NCBI RefSeq assembly: GCF_007830175.1
Contig: NZ_VLKH01000004.1
Span: 186,001-250,000 of the forward strand
Reading direction: 5' to 3'
From: Sedimentibacter saalensis
GTDB taxonomy: Bacteria; Bacillota; Clostridia; Tissierellales; Sedimentibacteraceae
Length of the DNA: 64,000 bases
The translations under genes were made by a program, and so were the position numbers. Every line of letters starts with the position of its first letter. The first letter of the stretch is position 1. This document shows, in pieces, positions 1-8,335 of the stretch. The notes under the pieces were generated by a model. The model had not been told where the DNA came from, did not search any database, and saw nothing but the letters and a program-made list of their open reading frames with translations.

Positions 1-474
1 CAGGCTCTGAGGTCTCACCAGGTTTCTTGGCATGTTTAAATCTGCAACACCGCAGTTGTTTAAAATGTAATAAACAAATTCAGAACATAAGAATCTGTCA
101 CTGTAACATGCTTCATTGTTTAATAAGCCGTCAATCAGCCCCATGTAATTGTACTTATAAATGCTGCTGTTCATTATAAATTCATCAAGAAGCTCCACTG
201 CTTTGTTGTATTGCTGTCTTGAAACATCAACTTCTATAATAACTCCCTGCAGATTTCTGCACATTCCGTATATTCCCTCATCGATATTTTCTTTAATGAA
301 GCTGCCCACAAATGGATTGTATACTTTTTTTCTTCCAAAACTGTACATTTGGTTGAGGTCTTCATCCAATGATATGGCAGCGTGCGTGAATTCATCATTT
401 GTAACAAATCCGATCATCCTTGATAAAACAGTGCTTGTCCTTGTTAAAACTATATATAAGTGCATGGATTTCAT
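1..474 (-). CDS. Permuted papain-like (YiiX/C92-type) protein, C-terminus cut off
   Basis: The visible 158 residues look like the permuted NlpC/P60 (YiiX/YaeF, LRAT-like) cysteine hydrolase fold. In that arrangement the catalytic His lies near the N-terminus and the Cys near the C-terminus. Here His31 sits in an F-T-H-A-A context and Cys130 in C-S-E-F-V, the usual signature. There is no signal peptide, so it is probably cytoplasmic. The ATG follows a GGAGG with six-base spacing. The window ends before the stop codon. Family members are mostly hypothetical proteins; the substrate is unknown. Fold assignment rests on motifs read by eye. Confidence 0.7.
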   Translation of the reverse strand, partial: MKSMHLYIVLTRTSTVLSRMIGFVTNDEFTHAAISLDEDLNQMYSFGRKKVYNPFVGSFIKENIDEGIYGMCRNLQGVIIEVDVSRQQYNKAVELLDEFIMNSSIYKYNYMGLIDGLLNNEACYSDRFLCSEFVYYILNNCGVADLNMPRNLVRPQSL

Positions 475-607
475 AATTGCCTCCGTATGTTAATAACCAT
501 ATTATCATACATACATCTTAATTATGACTAAATTATTTATTAAAACTTCATTAAATTTACATTTATTAATAGTGATAAAAAAGAAAAGCAGCATTAAGCT
601 GCTTCTC

Positions 608-1372
608 TTATTTTTTCATTCCTGTGTAAATCAGCACAGCTTCTCTTAAGAATTCTGCAGTTCCAGGGTTTTTGCTGTCATAATATGCTTTGAACCTTTC
701 ATCATCAATATACATCTGTGTTATATTGACATGTGCTTCCTTGTTGTACTGCCCCCAGAAAAATGACAGCCATTTTCCGTGAAGCTCCGCAGCCTTTTGA
801 GCTGTTTCACTGTAGGGTTTTCCTTCCTTAAAGGCCTTTTCCAATGTTATTAAAACTTCATTTCCAAGGTCTTCAATTTCCTTGAACTGTTCTTCTGTCA
901 TATTTTTCAATATTTTATTTGATTTGTCCACTGCCTTTTCGCCATATTTTTTTCTTGCTTCTTTTCCGAACTTCTTTTCATTGTTTGTAATAAGCTCATC
1001 CTTAAATCCTTCAAACTTTTCAGTATTGCTCATATTATATTTACCTTCCTTGCTCAAAATTGTTTTTTCCACATTATGGATTAAAATGTCCAACTGTGTT
1101 CTTTTAGAAATGAGCAACTGTCGATGTTCTTCAAGTGCCTTTTTTTCATCGAATTCACGGGATGTTATTATTTCCTTAATTTGTTCAAGGTTCACCCCAA
1201 GTTCTCTGTAAAACAATATTTGCTGCAGTCTGTCAACTTCATGCTCACCATAAAGCCTGTATCCTGAAGAGTTGATTCTTGCCGGCTTAAGAATTCCAAT
1301 TTCATCATAATACCTTAGCGTCCTTGTGCTGACATTTGCCATGACTGCAAGTTTTTTAACTGTATATTCCAT
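608..1372 (-). CDS. MerR-family regulator with TipAS-type C-terminal domain
   Basis: Residues 1-70 are a MerR winged HTH (the TRTLRYYDEIGIL motif is diagnostic). A helical dimerisation segment follows at about 75-105. From about 115 to 254 there is a TipAS-like domain of the sort that binds peptide or amphipathic antibiotics in TipAL, Mta and SkgA. The start at 1372 is chosen because AGAGGTGAG lies just upstream. An upstream in-frame ATG at 1402 falls inside the predicted promoter, so it cannot be used. It is a single gene and is probably self-activated through a 19-bp-spacer promoter. The ligand is unknown. Confidence 0.88.
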   Translation of the reverse strand: MEYTVKKLAVMANVSTRTLRYYDEIGILKPARINSSGYRLYGEHEVDRLQQILFYRELGVNLEQIKEIITSREFDEKKALEEHRQLLISKRTQLDILIHNVEKTILSKEGKYNMSNTEKFEGFKDELITNNEKKFGKEARKKYGEKAVDKSNKILKNMTEEQFKEIEDLGNEVLITLEKAFKEGKPYSETAQKAAELHGKWLSFFWGQYNKEAHVNITQMYIDDERFKAYYDSKNPGTAEFLREAVLIYTGMKK

Positions 1373-1391
1373 ATGCTCACCTCTTGAATTA

Positions 1392-1422
1392 ATTGTACAC
1401 ATTTACGCAGCGTCAATGTCAA
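1392..1422 (-). promoter_or_regulatory. MerR-type promoter and operator
   Basis: Read on the minus strand: TTGACA, 19-bp spacer, TACAAT, with a near-perfect dyad (TTGACGC/GCGTAA) inside the spacer. A 19-bp spacer is the hallmark of promoters untwisted by MerR activators. The downstream gene is itself MerR-family, so autoregulation is inferred. Confidence 0.8.
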
Positions 1423-1437
1423 CAGTTTTTTTATTTT

Positions 1438-2016
1438 TTATACTTTCCGGTGATATTCCTCATACTTTTTTATAAAGTACTTGCTTATAAAGTTTACAGC
1501 AAGTATAAAGACTATGAAAAACAAGGATTTTGCAGGATTTTCAAAATATGAGCTCACATTTTGCCCTATGAATGCAAGAGACAAAATCATAACGAATTTT
1601 GAAGGCAACAAAGCCAGGATAAACTGCTGTGTGTTCATGTTTGTTAGAGCAGCTGTACCGCTTATTAAAAATGACGGAGTAAAGGGAAAACAATACAGAA
1701 AGAACAAGACTGTGAGATTCTTTCTTCTTATTTTTTCCAATGTTCCCTTGTACTTGCTCTTTTCTATTTTGTTTTCTATTTTCTTGCCGCCGATTTTTCT
1801 TATGAGCATGAACAATAAAAAAGAGCCCAGGCAATTCCCGATCCATGAATAAAGATATCCCATGAAAAACCCAAATACAGCAACATTTATGATTACAAAA
1901 CCAACAAGAGGAAGCACTGGTAAAAATGCCTCAATGACAGGAAGAATAATTCCTGCAATCGGGCCTATCTTTTCAACAAAATTTAAAAAAACATCAGTAT
2001 AATTAGCGTAGTCCAT
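1438..2016 (-). CDS. TVP38/TMEM64-type (SNARE-associated, DedA-like) membrane protein
   Basis: This is a 192-residue integral membrane protein with about five hydrophobic segments. It has the VTT-domain hallmark of an acidic-proline stretch early on (IEAFLPVLPLVG) and a conserved F-x-P-F-T-P-x-x motif (FPFTPSFLISGTAAL) in the middle. VTT proteins are linked to lipid scrambling and membrane homeostasis; no specific substrate can be assigned. The chosen ATG has GAGGT six bases upstream, whereas the ATG 24 bases further upstream has no ribosome site. It stands alone between the MerR gene and a divergent phosphoesterase. Confidence 0.8.
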   Translation of the reverse strand: MDYANYTDVFLNFVEKIGPIAGIILPVIEAFLPVLPLVGFVIINVAVFGFFMGYLYSWIGNCLGSFLLFMLIRKIGGKKIENKIEKSKYKGTLEKIRRKNLTVLFFLYCFPFTPSFLISGTAALTNMNTQQFILALLPSKFVMILSLAFIGQNVSSYFENPAKSLFFIVFILAVNFISKYFIKKYEEYHRKV

Positions 2017-2146
2017 AATAACCTCATGAGGTAATTTCATTTTTTATTATATAACACTTGATTAATTTAGTATATAAAATATAATAATATTATATATTTA
2101 ACAGCTTACAAAGCATATGCTTATTATTTCAGAAAGGATTGGTTAT

Positions 2147-2647
2147 ATGAAATATTTCATAGGAATTCCTGTTCCATATAGTTACAAAAATAAAATTGAA
2201 ATGCTCAGGGCAGAAGCAAGATTTCTCACAACAGAGCCTCACATTACTCTTGTTCCTCCTCCAGCACTGCCCGATGATGATTCATTTATAGAAAAAGTTG
2301 TTGAAGTCTGCAAGAACACAAAAAGATTTAAGGTACGACTTGATAACCTTGAGCAGTTTGGGGACCGTGTACTTTATGTTGGAGTAAAAAGTCCCGAGCT
2401 TATTGTTCTTTATGATAAAATTTATGAAGCACTAAATCTTGAAAAAGAAAAAAGAGGCTATACTCCTCACCTAACAGTTGTAAAGCAAAGGCCAAGACGT
2501 CCTGTAGATCTGGAAACAATAAGAAAAAAAGCAGAGAAACGTCTGTCTCCCTACCCTGAATACACTTTAAATTCAATTATTGTATACCGTCAGCCAAAAG
2601 AAAAGTTCATGTACATACCATACATGGAAATACCCTTCGAAAGTTAA
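2147..2647 (+). CDS. 2H phosphoesterase-superfamily protein (YjcG/ThpR-like)
   Basis: The protein has 166 residues and two HxT catalytic motifs, P-H32-I-T and P-H108-L-T, as in RNA 2',3'-cyclic phosphodiesterases and LigT. The spacing and length fit a single 2H domain. The reaction is probably hydrolysis of a cyclic phosphodiester on RNA or a nucleotide; the physiological substrate is unknown. The start is chosen for AAAGGA about eight bases upstream rather than the ATG at 2117, which lacks a site. A short interspersed repeat lies directly after the stop. Confidence 0.85.
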   Translation: MKYFIGIPVPYSYKNKIEMLRAEARFLTTEPHITLVPPPALPDDDSFIEKVVEVCKNTKRFKVRLDNLEQFGDRVLYVGVKSPELIVLYDKIYEALNLEKEKRGYTPHLTVVKQRPRRPVDLETIRKKAEKRLSPYPEYTLNSIIVYRQPKEKFMYIPYMEIPFES

Positions 2648-2750
2648 GAATTAATAATGAAGAATTAAGAATTATGGTTGAAATTGTGCCAAAGCACAAT
2701 TTCTTCATTTAATTTTTAACTCTTAACTCTTAACTCTTAATTATTTTTAG
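2645..2750. repeat. Palindromic AT-rich intergenic repeat (MITE-like)
   Basis: The region holds alternating GAATTA-type motifs on the left, a perfect 10-bp stem (GAAATTGTGC at 2680-2689, GCACAATTTC at 2694-2703) with a CAAA loop, and three tandem AACTCTT units (2718-2738) on the right. The ends are roughly inverted. It sits between two convergent genes and looks like a copy of a dispersed element; only one copy is in this window. Confidence 0.6.
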
Positions 2751-4096
2751 TTGTTCAACTGAACTTCTATGAGTGCTGCCAGTTCATTGGCATGCATTTT
2801 CAGCTCTTCAAGATTTTCTCCCTCTATCATTACTCTTACAAGAGGTTCAGTACCTGATGGTCTGATGAGTACTCTTCCTTTGCCGTCAAAGTGTTTTTCT
2901 ATATCTTCAATTTTGTTTCTGATTGTTTCATCTTCCATATATGCTTTCTTTTTATCTTCCGCAACACGTGCATTCACAAGAACCTGGGGCATTACCTTCA
3001 TTACATTGGCAAGCTTTGAAAGTTTGGTGTTTTTTTCCTTCATAACGCTTAACAGCTGAATTGCAGTAAGTAATCCGTCCCCTGTTGTATTGTAGTCTAA
3101 AAAAATTATGTGACCTGACTGCTCTCCTCCAATTGAATGGTTACCGCTTAGCATTTCTTCAAGCACATATCTGTCACCAACGTTTGTTTTGATGATGTTG
3201 ATGTCCTTTTCCCCAAGACATATATCAAGTCCCATGTTTGTCATTACAGTTCCTATAACGGTGTTGCTCTTCAAGTTTCCTTTTTCCTTCATGCTTATGC
3301 CGCATATGGCAAGAACATGGTCCCCGTCTACAATATTTCCGTTTTCATCTGCAGCAATAAGTCTGTCGGCATCTCCGTCAAAAGAAAGTCCTATATCTGC
3401 TCCTGTTTCAAGAACAAGCTTTTGAATTTCCTCAGGTTTTGTGGAGCCGCAGTTTACATTTATGTTTATACCGTTAGGGTCATTGTGAATTACATAAACC
3501 TGTGCTCCAAGTTCATTGAGAAGCTCCGGCGCTGCCTTGTAAACCGCTCCGTTTCCGCAGTCCACGGCAACCTTAAGACCTTTGAAGTCCACATTTATGG
3601 TATCCTTTAAGAAATCCATGTATTTTCTGACCGGATTTTCGATTCTTATTTTTCTTCCTACTTCTCCTGCAACAGGAACAGTCTCTATGTCCAGATCGTT
3701 GAGTATGTATTCTTCAATGGAATTTTCCATGCTATCAGTTAGTTTAAGTCCTTTTTCATTGAAAAATTTAATACCGTTGTATTCCACAGGATTGTGAGAA
3801 GCTGTAATCATAACTCCGCCGTCTGCTTCAAGAATTTTAATCATGCACGCCACAGCCGGTGTTGGCAGGACACCCAGATACAACACATCTATCCCTGCTG
3901 AGTTAAGACCTGCAGACAATGCTCCTTCAAGCATGTCTCCTGATATTCTTGTGTCCATTCCCACAACCATTTTCGGTCTTTTTTTGCCTTTTGTGAGAAA
4001 ATAGCCGCCCACGCGGCCCAGTTTATATGCTAATTCAGATGACAAATCGCTGTTTGCAATTCCTCTGACTCCGTCAGTTCCAAATAATTTGCCCAT
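2747..4096 (-). CDS. glmM: Phosphoglucosamine mutase
   Basis: GlmM converts glucosamine-6-phosphate to glucosamine-1-phosphate on the route to UDP-GlcNAc and peptidoglycan. At 449 residues it is full length. Visible are the phosphoserine loop TASHNP with Ser100, the metal loop DGDADR at 240-245, the sugar-binding GGEQSGH, and the C-terminal phosphate-binding RPSGTEP. The N-terminus MGKLFGTDGVRG is characteristic. A GGAGG lies five bases before this ATG, so a start 12 bases upstream is unlikely. The gene is monocistronic here and in the cytoplasm is activated by phosphorylation of the serine. Confidence 0.98.
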   Translation of the reverse strand: MGKLFGTDGVRGIANSDLSSELAYKLGRVGGYFLTKGKKRPKMVVGMDTRISGDMLEGALSAGLNSAGIDVLYLGVLPTPAVACMIKILEADGGVMITASHNPVEYNGIKFFNEKGLKLTDSMENSIEEYILNDLDIETVPVAGEVGRKIRIENPVRKYMDFLKDTINVDFKGLKVAVDCGNGAVYKAAPELLNELGAQVYVIHNDPNGININVNCGSTKPEEIQKLVLETGADIGLSFDGDADRLIAADENGNIVDGDHVLAICGISMKEKGNLKSNTVIGTVMTNMGLDICLGEKDINIIKTNVGDRYVLEEMLSGNHSIGGEQSGHIIFLDYNTTGDGLLTAIQLLSVMKEKNTKLSKLANVMKVMPQVLVNARVAEDKKKAYMEDETIRNKIEDIEKHFDGKGRVLIRPSGTEPLVRVMIEGENLEELKMHANELAALIEVQLNN

Positions 4097-4146
4097 TATT
4101 TCCTCCAATAAAATTATTTCATATACATAATATCATATTTATAGAT

Positions 4147-4181
4147 AAAAAAAAAGATACCATTAATATTTTAATGGTACC
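4147..4181 (-). terminator. Intrinsic terminator of metA
   Basis: An 11-bp stem (4156-4166 with 4171-4181, one G-U pair) and a four-base loop are followed on the minus strand by a run of Ts. The metA stop codon lies within the hairpin. Confidence 0.85.
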
Positions 4182-5109
4182 AATCTGTTCTGTGAATTCC
4201 TATTTCATTTTTGTCATAAGGAGTTTCCTGGTATATAATATTAATCCAATTTTTAAACAATAAATTTGCATGACTTCTCCACTTAACAAACGGATTCTTT
4301 GAAGGGTCATCTCCTGGATAGTAGTTCATGGGAATATTGATATTCTTTCCCTGAGAAACATCTCTGTCATATTCTTTCTTCAGCGTCAGAGGATCATACT
4401 CTGAATGGCCCATGACAAATATCCTGCTGTAATCATCTGTAACGGCTATATGAACTCCTGCATCTTTTGATTCAGCCAGGACTATTAGTTCTTCAACGCT
4501 TTTTATGTCTAAAGATGGTACTTCCGTGTGTCTTGAATGAGGAACATAGAATATGTCGTCAAATCCATTTAATAGCATGCATGTTTCATGCATTTTCTCA
4601 TGCTCAAAAACACCAAATACCTTGTTGTCCAGTGTTGTTTTGTTTAAACCGTAAAAATGATGAAGTGCAGCCTGTGCTCCCCAACATATGAACATTGTTG
4701 AAGTGACATTTTTGTTTGAGAAATCAAATATTTCCTTAATTTCTTCCCAATAGTCCACTTCTTCAAACTCCATGAGTTCAACAGGTGCTCCAGTGACAAT
4801 CATGGCATCATATTTTTTGTCCTTTACTTCATGAATACTTTTATAAAAACTTTTCATATGACTTTCGGAAATGTTTTTTGAATCATGAGAACTTGTATGA
4901 ATGAATTCAACATTAATTTGTATGGGAGAATTTGAAAGCAGCCTTACAAATTGTGTTTCAGTTTCTATTTTAGTTGGCATAAGATTTACCAATGCAACGT
5001 CCAATGGTCTTATATCCTGGGTTTCAGCTCTTTCTTTGCTCATTACGAAAATATTTTCTTCTTCCATTGTTTTATAAGCAGGAAGATTTGATGGTATTAT
5101 AACCGGCAT
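4171..5109 (-). CDS. metA: Homoserine O-acyltransferase, predicted acetyl-CoA-using
   Basis: This 312-residue MetA acylates the hydroxyl of homoserine, the first committed step of methionine synthesis. The catalytic residues fall at the textbook positions: Cys142 in C-W-G-A-Q-A, His235 and Glu237 in GHSE. Residue 111, which sets acyl donor choice in this family, is Glu (GAPVE), the form associated with acetyl-CoA rather than succinyl-CoA; this is a prediction. The start MPVIIP, 21 bases inside the longest frame, is supported by those exact positions and by AAAGGA upstream. A terminator-like hairpin lies close upstream. Confidence 0.96.
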   Translation of the reverse strand: MPVIIPSNLPAYKTMEEENIFVMSKERAETQDIRPLDVALVNLMPTKIETETQFVRLLSNSPIQINVEFIHTSSHDSKNISESHMKSFYKSIHEVKDKKYDAMIVTGAPVELMEFEEVDYWEEIKEIFDFSNKNVTSTMFICWGAQAALHHFYGLNKTTLDNKVFGVFEHEKMHETCMLLNGFDDIFYVPHSRHTEVPSLDIKSVEELIVLAESKDAGVHIAVTDDYSRIFVMGHSEYDPLTLKKEYDRDVSQGKNINIPMNYYPGDDPSKNPFVKWRSHANLLFKNWINIIYQETPYDKNEIGIHRTDWYH

Positions 5110-5135
5110 AGTTTCATTCCTTTCTGTCATTATAT

Positions 5136-5157
5136 AAAAAAACCTCTTTAAAAGAGG
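5136..5157 (-). terminator. Hairpin plus T-run between the Cys-containing gene and metA
   Basis: A six-bp stem (CCTCTT/AAGAGG, 5143-5157) with outer A/T pairing is followed by seven Ts on the minus strand. It could be the terminator of the upstream gene ending at 5225, or a leader attenuator of metA. A TTGACA at 5197-5202 is upstream of it, but no well-spaced -10 is clear. Confidence 0.6.
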
Positions 5158-5224
5158 ATTTTACTTATAAATATTAGATTTACTTTATACTAAACACAAT
5201 TCTTTGTCAATAAAAAATATGGTT

Positions 5225-5749
5225 TTAACTGTATATTAAGTTCTTTTCAATTCCCGTTGAAAGATATTTTTTGAATTCGAAATACTGACTAGCAACCTCA
5301 TAATCCTTATGCAAAAAGGCTTGTTCTAAGTCATTGTTTATTAGAGTCGTAAGTTCATGAAAATTACCCTTAAGTTCTCTTTTGTGATATTCATCATATG
5401 TATAATCAGAATGCCTTTTGCTGTGCCATAAATCAAAATACTTTGTTATAAAACTGAAAAATGACTTGTTATTTTTAACGAAATCATAAATGCTTAAAAA
5501 TATGTAGGCATCTGCACCTGGCTTAAAATTAATTTCTTTGTTTCCCAACCATGCATTCCAGGTTTTTTCCTCAGGACAAAACTGAACATTACCTTCAATG
5601 CAAGCAACAACTGCAGCCATAAAATAGCTGTCATCCGAATGAAAACCAGAACAACACGTATCACATTTACTCTGCTTAAGCTTTTCAAATTCTGAAATTT
5701 CAATATATTTTTCGACAATAAATTTATCGTCTTTGCTGTATTGTGACAT
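5225..5749 (-). CDS. Hypothetical Cys-containing protein, 174 aa
   Basis: I do not recognise this protein. It is soluble, with no signal peptide or membrane segment. It has a C-x-x-C-C cluster (Cys29, Cys32, Cys33) followed by two further cysteines near 50 and 58, and a His-rich stretch (HSKRHSDYTYDEYHKRE) in the second half. Metal binding is possible but unproven. The ATG follows a GGGGGG run with six-base spacing. It is divergently transcribed from an XRE-type regulator across a 146-bp region containing a perfect palindrome, so the two may form a regulated pair. Confidence 0.7.
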   Translation of the reverse strand: MSQYSKDDKFIVEKYIEISEFEKLKQSKCDTCCSGFHSDDSYFMAAVVACIEGNVQFCPEEKTWNAWLGNKEINFKPGADAYIFLSIYDFVKNNKSFFSFITKYFDLWHSKRHSDYTYDEYHKRELKGNFHELTTLINNDLEQAFLHKDYEVASQYFEFKKYLSTGIEKNLIYS

Positions 5750-5815
5750 TTTATCCCCCCCATTTCCATTATATGATAATATATAATTTGCAATTTGTCA
5801 ATATTTGCACATTTT

Positions 5816-5832
5816 ATTTACATATTGTAAAT
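5816..5832. promoter_or_regulatory. 17-bp palindromic operator between divergent genes
   Basis: ATTTACATATTGTAAAT is a perfect palindrome about six bases upstream of the -35 of the XRE gene and 14 bases upstream of the -35 of the divergent gene. This position suits self-control by the XRE protein, which is inferred. Confidence 0.6.
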
Positions 5833-5837
5833 TTTTG

Positions 5838-5866
5838 TTGTTTTTTGTTATATGCTGCATTATAAT
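5838..5866 (+). promoter_or_regulatory. Sigma-A promoter of the XRE gene
   Basis: TTGTTT, 17-bp spacer, TATAAT, 30 bases before the start codon. On the opposite strand the divergent gene has TTGACA (5796-5801) with TATCAT 17 bp downstream. Confidence 0.65.
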
Positions 5867-5895
5867 TAAATAATCACAATAAAAGGACTGGTAAC

Positions 5896-6279
5896 ATGGA
5901 AACAAGTGAAGTTATACGAAATCTGCGCATTAAAAACAACCTTTCTTCTAAGGAACTAAGCAAAATTCTTAATATTTCCGAATCATCAGTTTCATTGTAT
6001 GAAAGCGGAAAAAGAAAACCAAGCCTGGGCTTGATTATAAAAATTGCCGATTATTTCAGCGTTTCTACTGATTATCTGTTGGGTCTGTCACATAAGGAAA
6101 ATGAAAACAACATGGCAGAAAAAGACTTTTCCATGTTGATAGAAAACATAGTTTATTTTCTTGAGAAGTCTGATTACATAGTATATGACGGCAAAATGGT
6201 CAGCAAGACTCTCACATTGATTTTAAGGAATTATCTGGTTGGAATCTTAGAAAACATGAAATTGCTTACGACTTTATAA
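5896..6279 (+). CDS. XRE-family (Cro/CI-type) transcriptional regulator
   Basis: This is a 127-residue DNA-binding protein. Residues 5-62 are a lambda-repressor-like HTH (RIKNNLSSKELSKILNIS with the recognition helix SVSLYESGKRKPS, then YFSVSTDYLLGL). The C-terminal half has no recognised domain and may dimerise. The start is supported by AAAGGA seven bases upstream. It is divergent from an unknown Cys-containing protein, with a palindrome between them, suggesting it represses that gene and itself. Its cognate signal is unknown. Confidence 0.9.
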   Translation: METSEVIRNLRIKNNLSSKELSKILNISESSVSLYESGKRKPSLGLIIKIADYFSVSTDYLLGLSHKENENNMAEKDFSMLIENIVYFLEKSDYIVYDGKMVSKTLTLILRNYLVGILENMKLLTTL

Positions 6280-6291
6280 CAGTAAAACAAT

Positions 6292-6320
6292 TTGATAAAA
6301 ATAAATAAAACTGATATAAT
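6292..6320 (+). promoter_or_regulatory. Sigma-A promoter of the ABC-F gene
   Basis: TTGATA, 17-bp spacer, TATAAT, about 42 bases before the start codon. The predicted leader of about 35 bases is too short for a leader-peptide attenuator of the kind found before some antibiotic-resistance ABC-F genes. Confidence 0.75.
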
Positions 6321-6361
6321 CATATGAGTTTTATTTTATTTATGTCAGAAAGGAATAAAAA

Positions 6362-8278
6362 ATGATAGTTTTATCGTGCAATGATGTTTCCAAGGCCTAT
6401 GTGGTTGAAAATATAATAGAAAACATTTCATTTACAGTAGACGACAATGAAAAAGTCGGGCTCATAGGACTTAATGGAGCAGGAAAAACTACCTTGTTTA
6501 ATATATTGACTGAAAGACTGGAGCCTGACCAAGGCTCAATATTCAGAGCAAAAGGAAAAAAACTTGGTTATTTGAAACAAAATACAAACATAGAATCAGA
6601 AAAAAGCATAATGAACGAAATGCTCACCATTTATGATAATGTCATAAAAATGGAAGAAGAACTTCATGAACTTTCCCACAAAATAAGCAGCTTTACAGAA
6701 AATGACGATCCCGGCATTCTTGAAAAGCTTATGAACACATATGCAAGCTTAAGCGAAAAATTTGAGGATGAAGACGGTTATAGCTTCAAAAGCCACATTA
6801 AGGGAGTTTTAAGAGGTCTTGGCTTTTCAGACAGCGAATTTGACAAACCCATAAATTTATTGAGTGGCGGTCAAAAAAGCAGGGTGATGCTTGCAAAGCT
6901 TCTTCTTGAAAAAGCAGACATACTTCTTTTGGATGAGCCTACAAACCATCTGGACATTGAAGCGATTTCATGGCTTGAAAAATACATCAAGGATTTTAAA
7001 GGCGCTGTTATTTTAATTTCCCATGACAGATACTTCCTTGACAATACTGTCGAAAGAGTTTTCCTCATGGAAAATAAATTTTTAAAAGCATACAACGGAA
7101 ATTACACTGAGTTCATGAAAAAGAGAAAAAGCGAACTTGAACTTGAAATGAAGCAATATGAAGAATATGAAAAGGAAATTGAAAGACAGGAAGAAATGAT
7201 TCGCCGCCTTCACGCCTATGGAAGCAAGAGAAACATAAGGCAGGCTTTCAGCAGGCAAAAAGCACTGGATAAAATCAAAAAAATGGATAAGCCATCTCAG
7301 GACAGCAGAAAAGTGAAGCTAAGGTTTACACCTAAAATCAAAAGCGGCCGAGATGTTTTAAAAGTTGAAAAAATGGGTATAAGTTTCAATGAATTTGAAG
7401 TGTTTAATAATCTTAACATGGAAATTTACCGCGGTGAAAAAGTAGGCATAATAGGCCCTAACGGCATAGGAAAAACAACTCTTTTAAAAACAGTTGCGGG
7501 AAAACTTGTTGACTACAAAGGAAATTTCACCCTTGGCCACTATGTGCAAACAGGATACTATGACCAGGAACAAACAAACCTGGACAGTGAAAACACGGTC
7601 ATAGATGAAATATGGGATGAAAATCCAACACTCAACTACTATGACATCCGTACGATGCTTGCTCAGTTTTTGTTTAACGGCGATGATTTATATAAAATTG
7701 TGGGTGATTTAAGCGGAGGTGAAAAAGGCAGGCTTTCACTTTTAAAGCTCATGACTTCAAATGCAAATTTCCTTCTAATGGATGAACCTACAAATCATCT
7801 GGACATTGATTCAAAGGAAGTTTTAGAAGATGCTCTTTTAAATTATGAAGGAACTGTTCTTGTTGTTTCTCATGACAGATACTTTTTAAACAAGGTTGCC
7901 AACAAAATATACGACATGTCAAAGGATGGAATTTCCCCGTACCTTGGCAACTACGACTACTACCTTCAAAAAAAAGCAGAGCTTGAGGAAAATGAAGATG
8001 ATGTTTCAGCCTCAAAAACAAAGACCCAGATAATTGCTGAAAAGAAAAAAGAACGTGAAATCATTCGTGGACGACAGCAGCGGGAAAAAGGAATCAAAAA
8101 AATCGAAGAACAAATTGAAATGCATGAAAATGAAATTTCTGTATTGGAAGACAAATTATGTCAACCTTCGACATATGACGACAAATTTTTAATTATAGAA
8201 TTAAACGAAAAATTAAACATTCAAAAAATCGAACTTGAAGAATTATACAATCAATGGGCGGAAATTCAGGACAATTAA
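6362..8278 (+). CDS. ABC-F family ATPase (YdiF/Uup-like)
   Basis: The 638-residue protein has two tandem nucleotide-binding domains and no membrane segments, the ABC-F plan. Walker A sites are GLNGAGKTT (36-44) and GPNGIGKTT (about 362-370). The signatures are LSGGQKSR and LSGGEKGR, and both Walker B motifs read DEPTNHLDI. A charged helical linker (about 250-310), which in the family reaches into the ribosomal P-site tRNA region, joins the domains, and a coiled coil fills about 560-635. Such proteins act on ribosomes, either as translation factors or in antibiotic protection; the housekeeping YdiF type seems more likely here. AAAGGA precedes the ATG. Confidence 0.95.
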   Translation: MIVLSCNDVSKAYVVENIIENISFTVDDNEKVGLIGLNGAGKTTLFNILTERLEPDQGSIFRAKGKKLGYLKQNTNIESEKSIMNEMLTIYDNVIKMEEELHELSHKISSFTENDDPGILEKLMNTYASLSEKFEDEDGYSFKSHIKGVLRGLGFSDSEFDKPINLLSGGQKSRVMLAKLLLEKADILLLDEPTNHLDIEAISWLEKYIKDFKGAVILISHDRYFLDNTVERVFLMENKFLKAYNGNYTEFMKKRKSELELEMKQYEEYEKEIERQEEMIRRLHAYGSKRNIRQAFSRQKALDKIKKMDKPSQDSRKVKLRFTPKIKSGRDVLKVEKMGISFNEFEVFNNLNMEIYRGEKVGIIGPNGIGKTTLLKTVAGKLVDYKGNFTLGHYVQTGYYDQEQTNLDSENTVIDEIWDENPTLNYYDIRTMLAQFLFNGDDLYKIVGDLSGGEKGRLSLLKLMTSNANFLLMDEPTNHLDIDSKEVLEDALLNYEGTVLVVSHDRYFLNKVANKIYDMSKDGISPYLGNYDYYLQKKAELEENEDDVSASKTKTQIIAEKKKEREIIRGRQQREKGIKKIEEQIEMHENEISVLEDKLCQPSTYDDKFLIIELNEKLNIQKIELEELYNQWAEIQDN

Positions 8279-8322
8279 AAAAAGTTATCCACCCTTTGTT
8301 GATATGTTGTGAATAACTTTTT
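8279..8322. terminator. Inverted repeat with DnaA-box-like arms after the ABC-F gene
   Basis: Arms 8279-8292 and 8309-8322 match at 13 of 14 positions and end in a T-run on the plus strand. Each arm carries a TTATCCAC-like sequence. It probably works as a terminator between convergent genes. Confidence 0.6.
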
Positions 8323-8335
8323 CTGCAATAGACTG

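Noticed and set aside
1373..1402. Upstream ATG at 1402 as start of the MerR gene
   Set aside because: It lies inside the -10 region of the predicted promoter and has no ribosome site.
4109..5224. SAM riboswitch or T-box before metA
   Set aside because: The leader is under 100 bases and lacks the T-box GGTGG-type motif and the multi-stem SAM-I structure.
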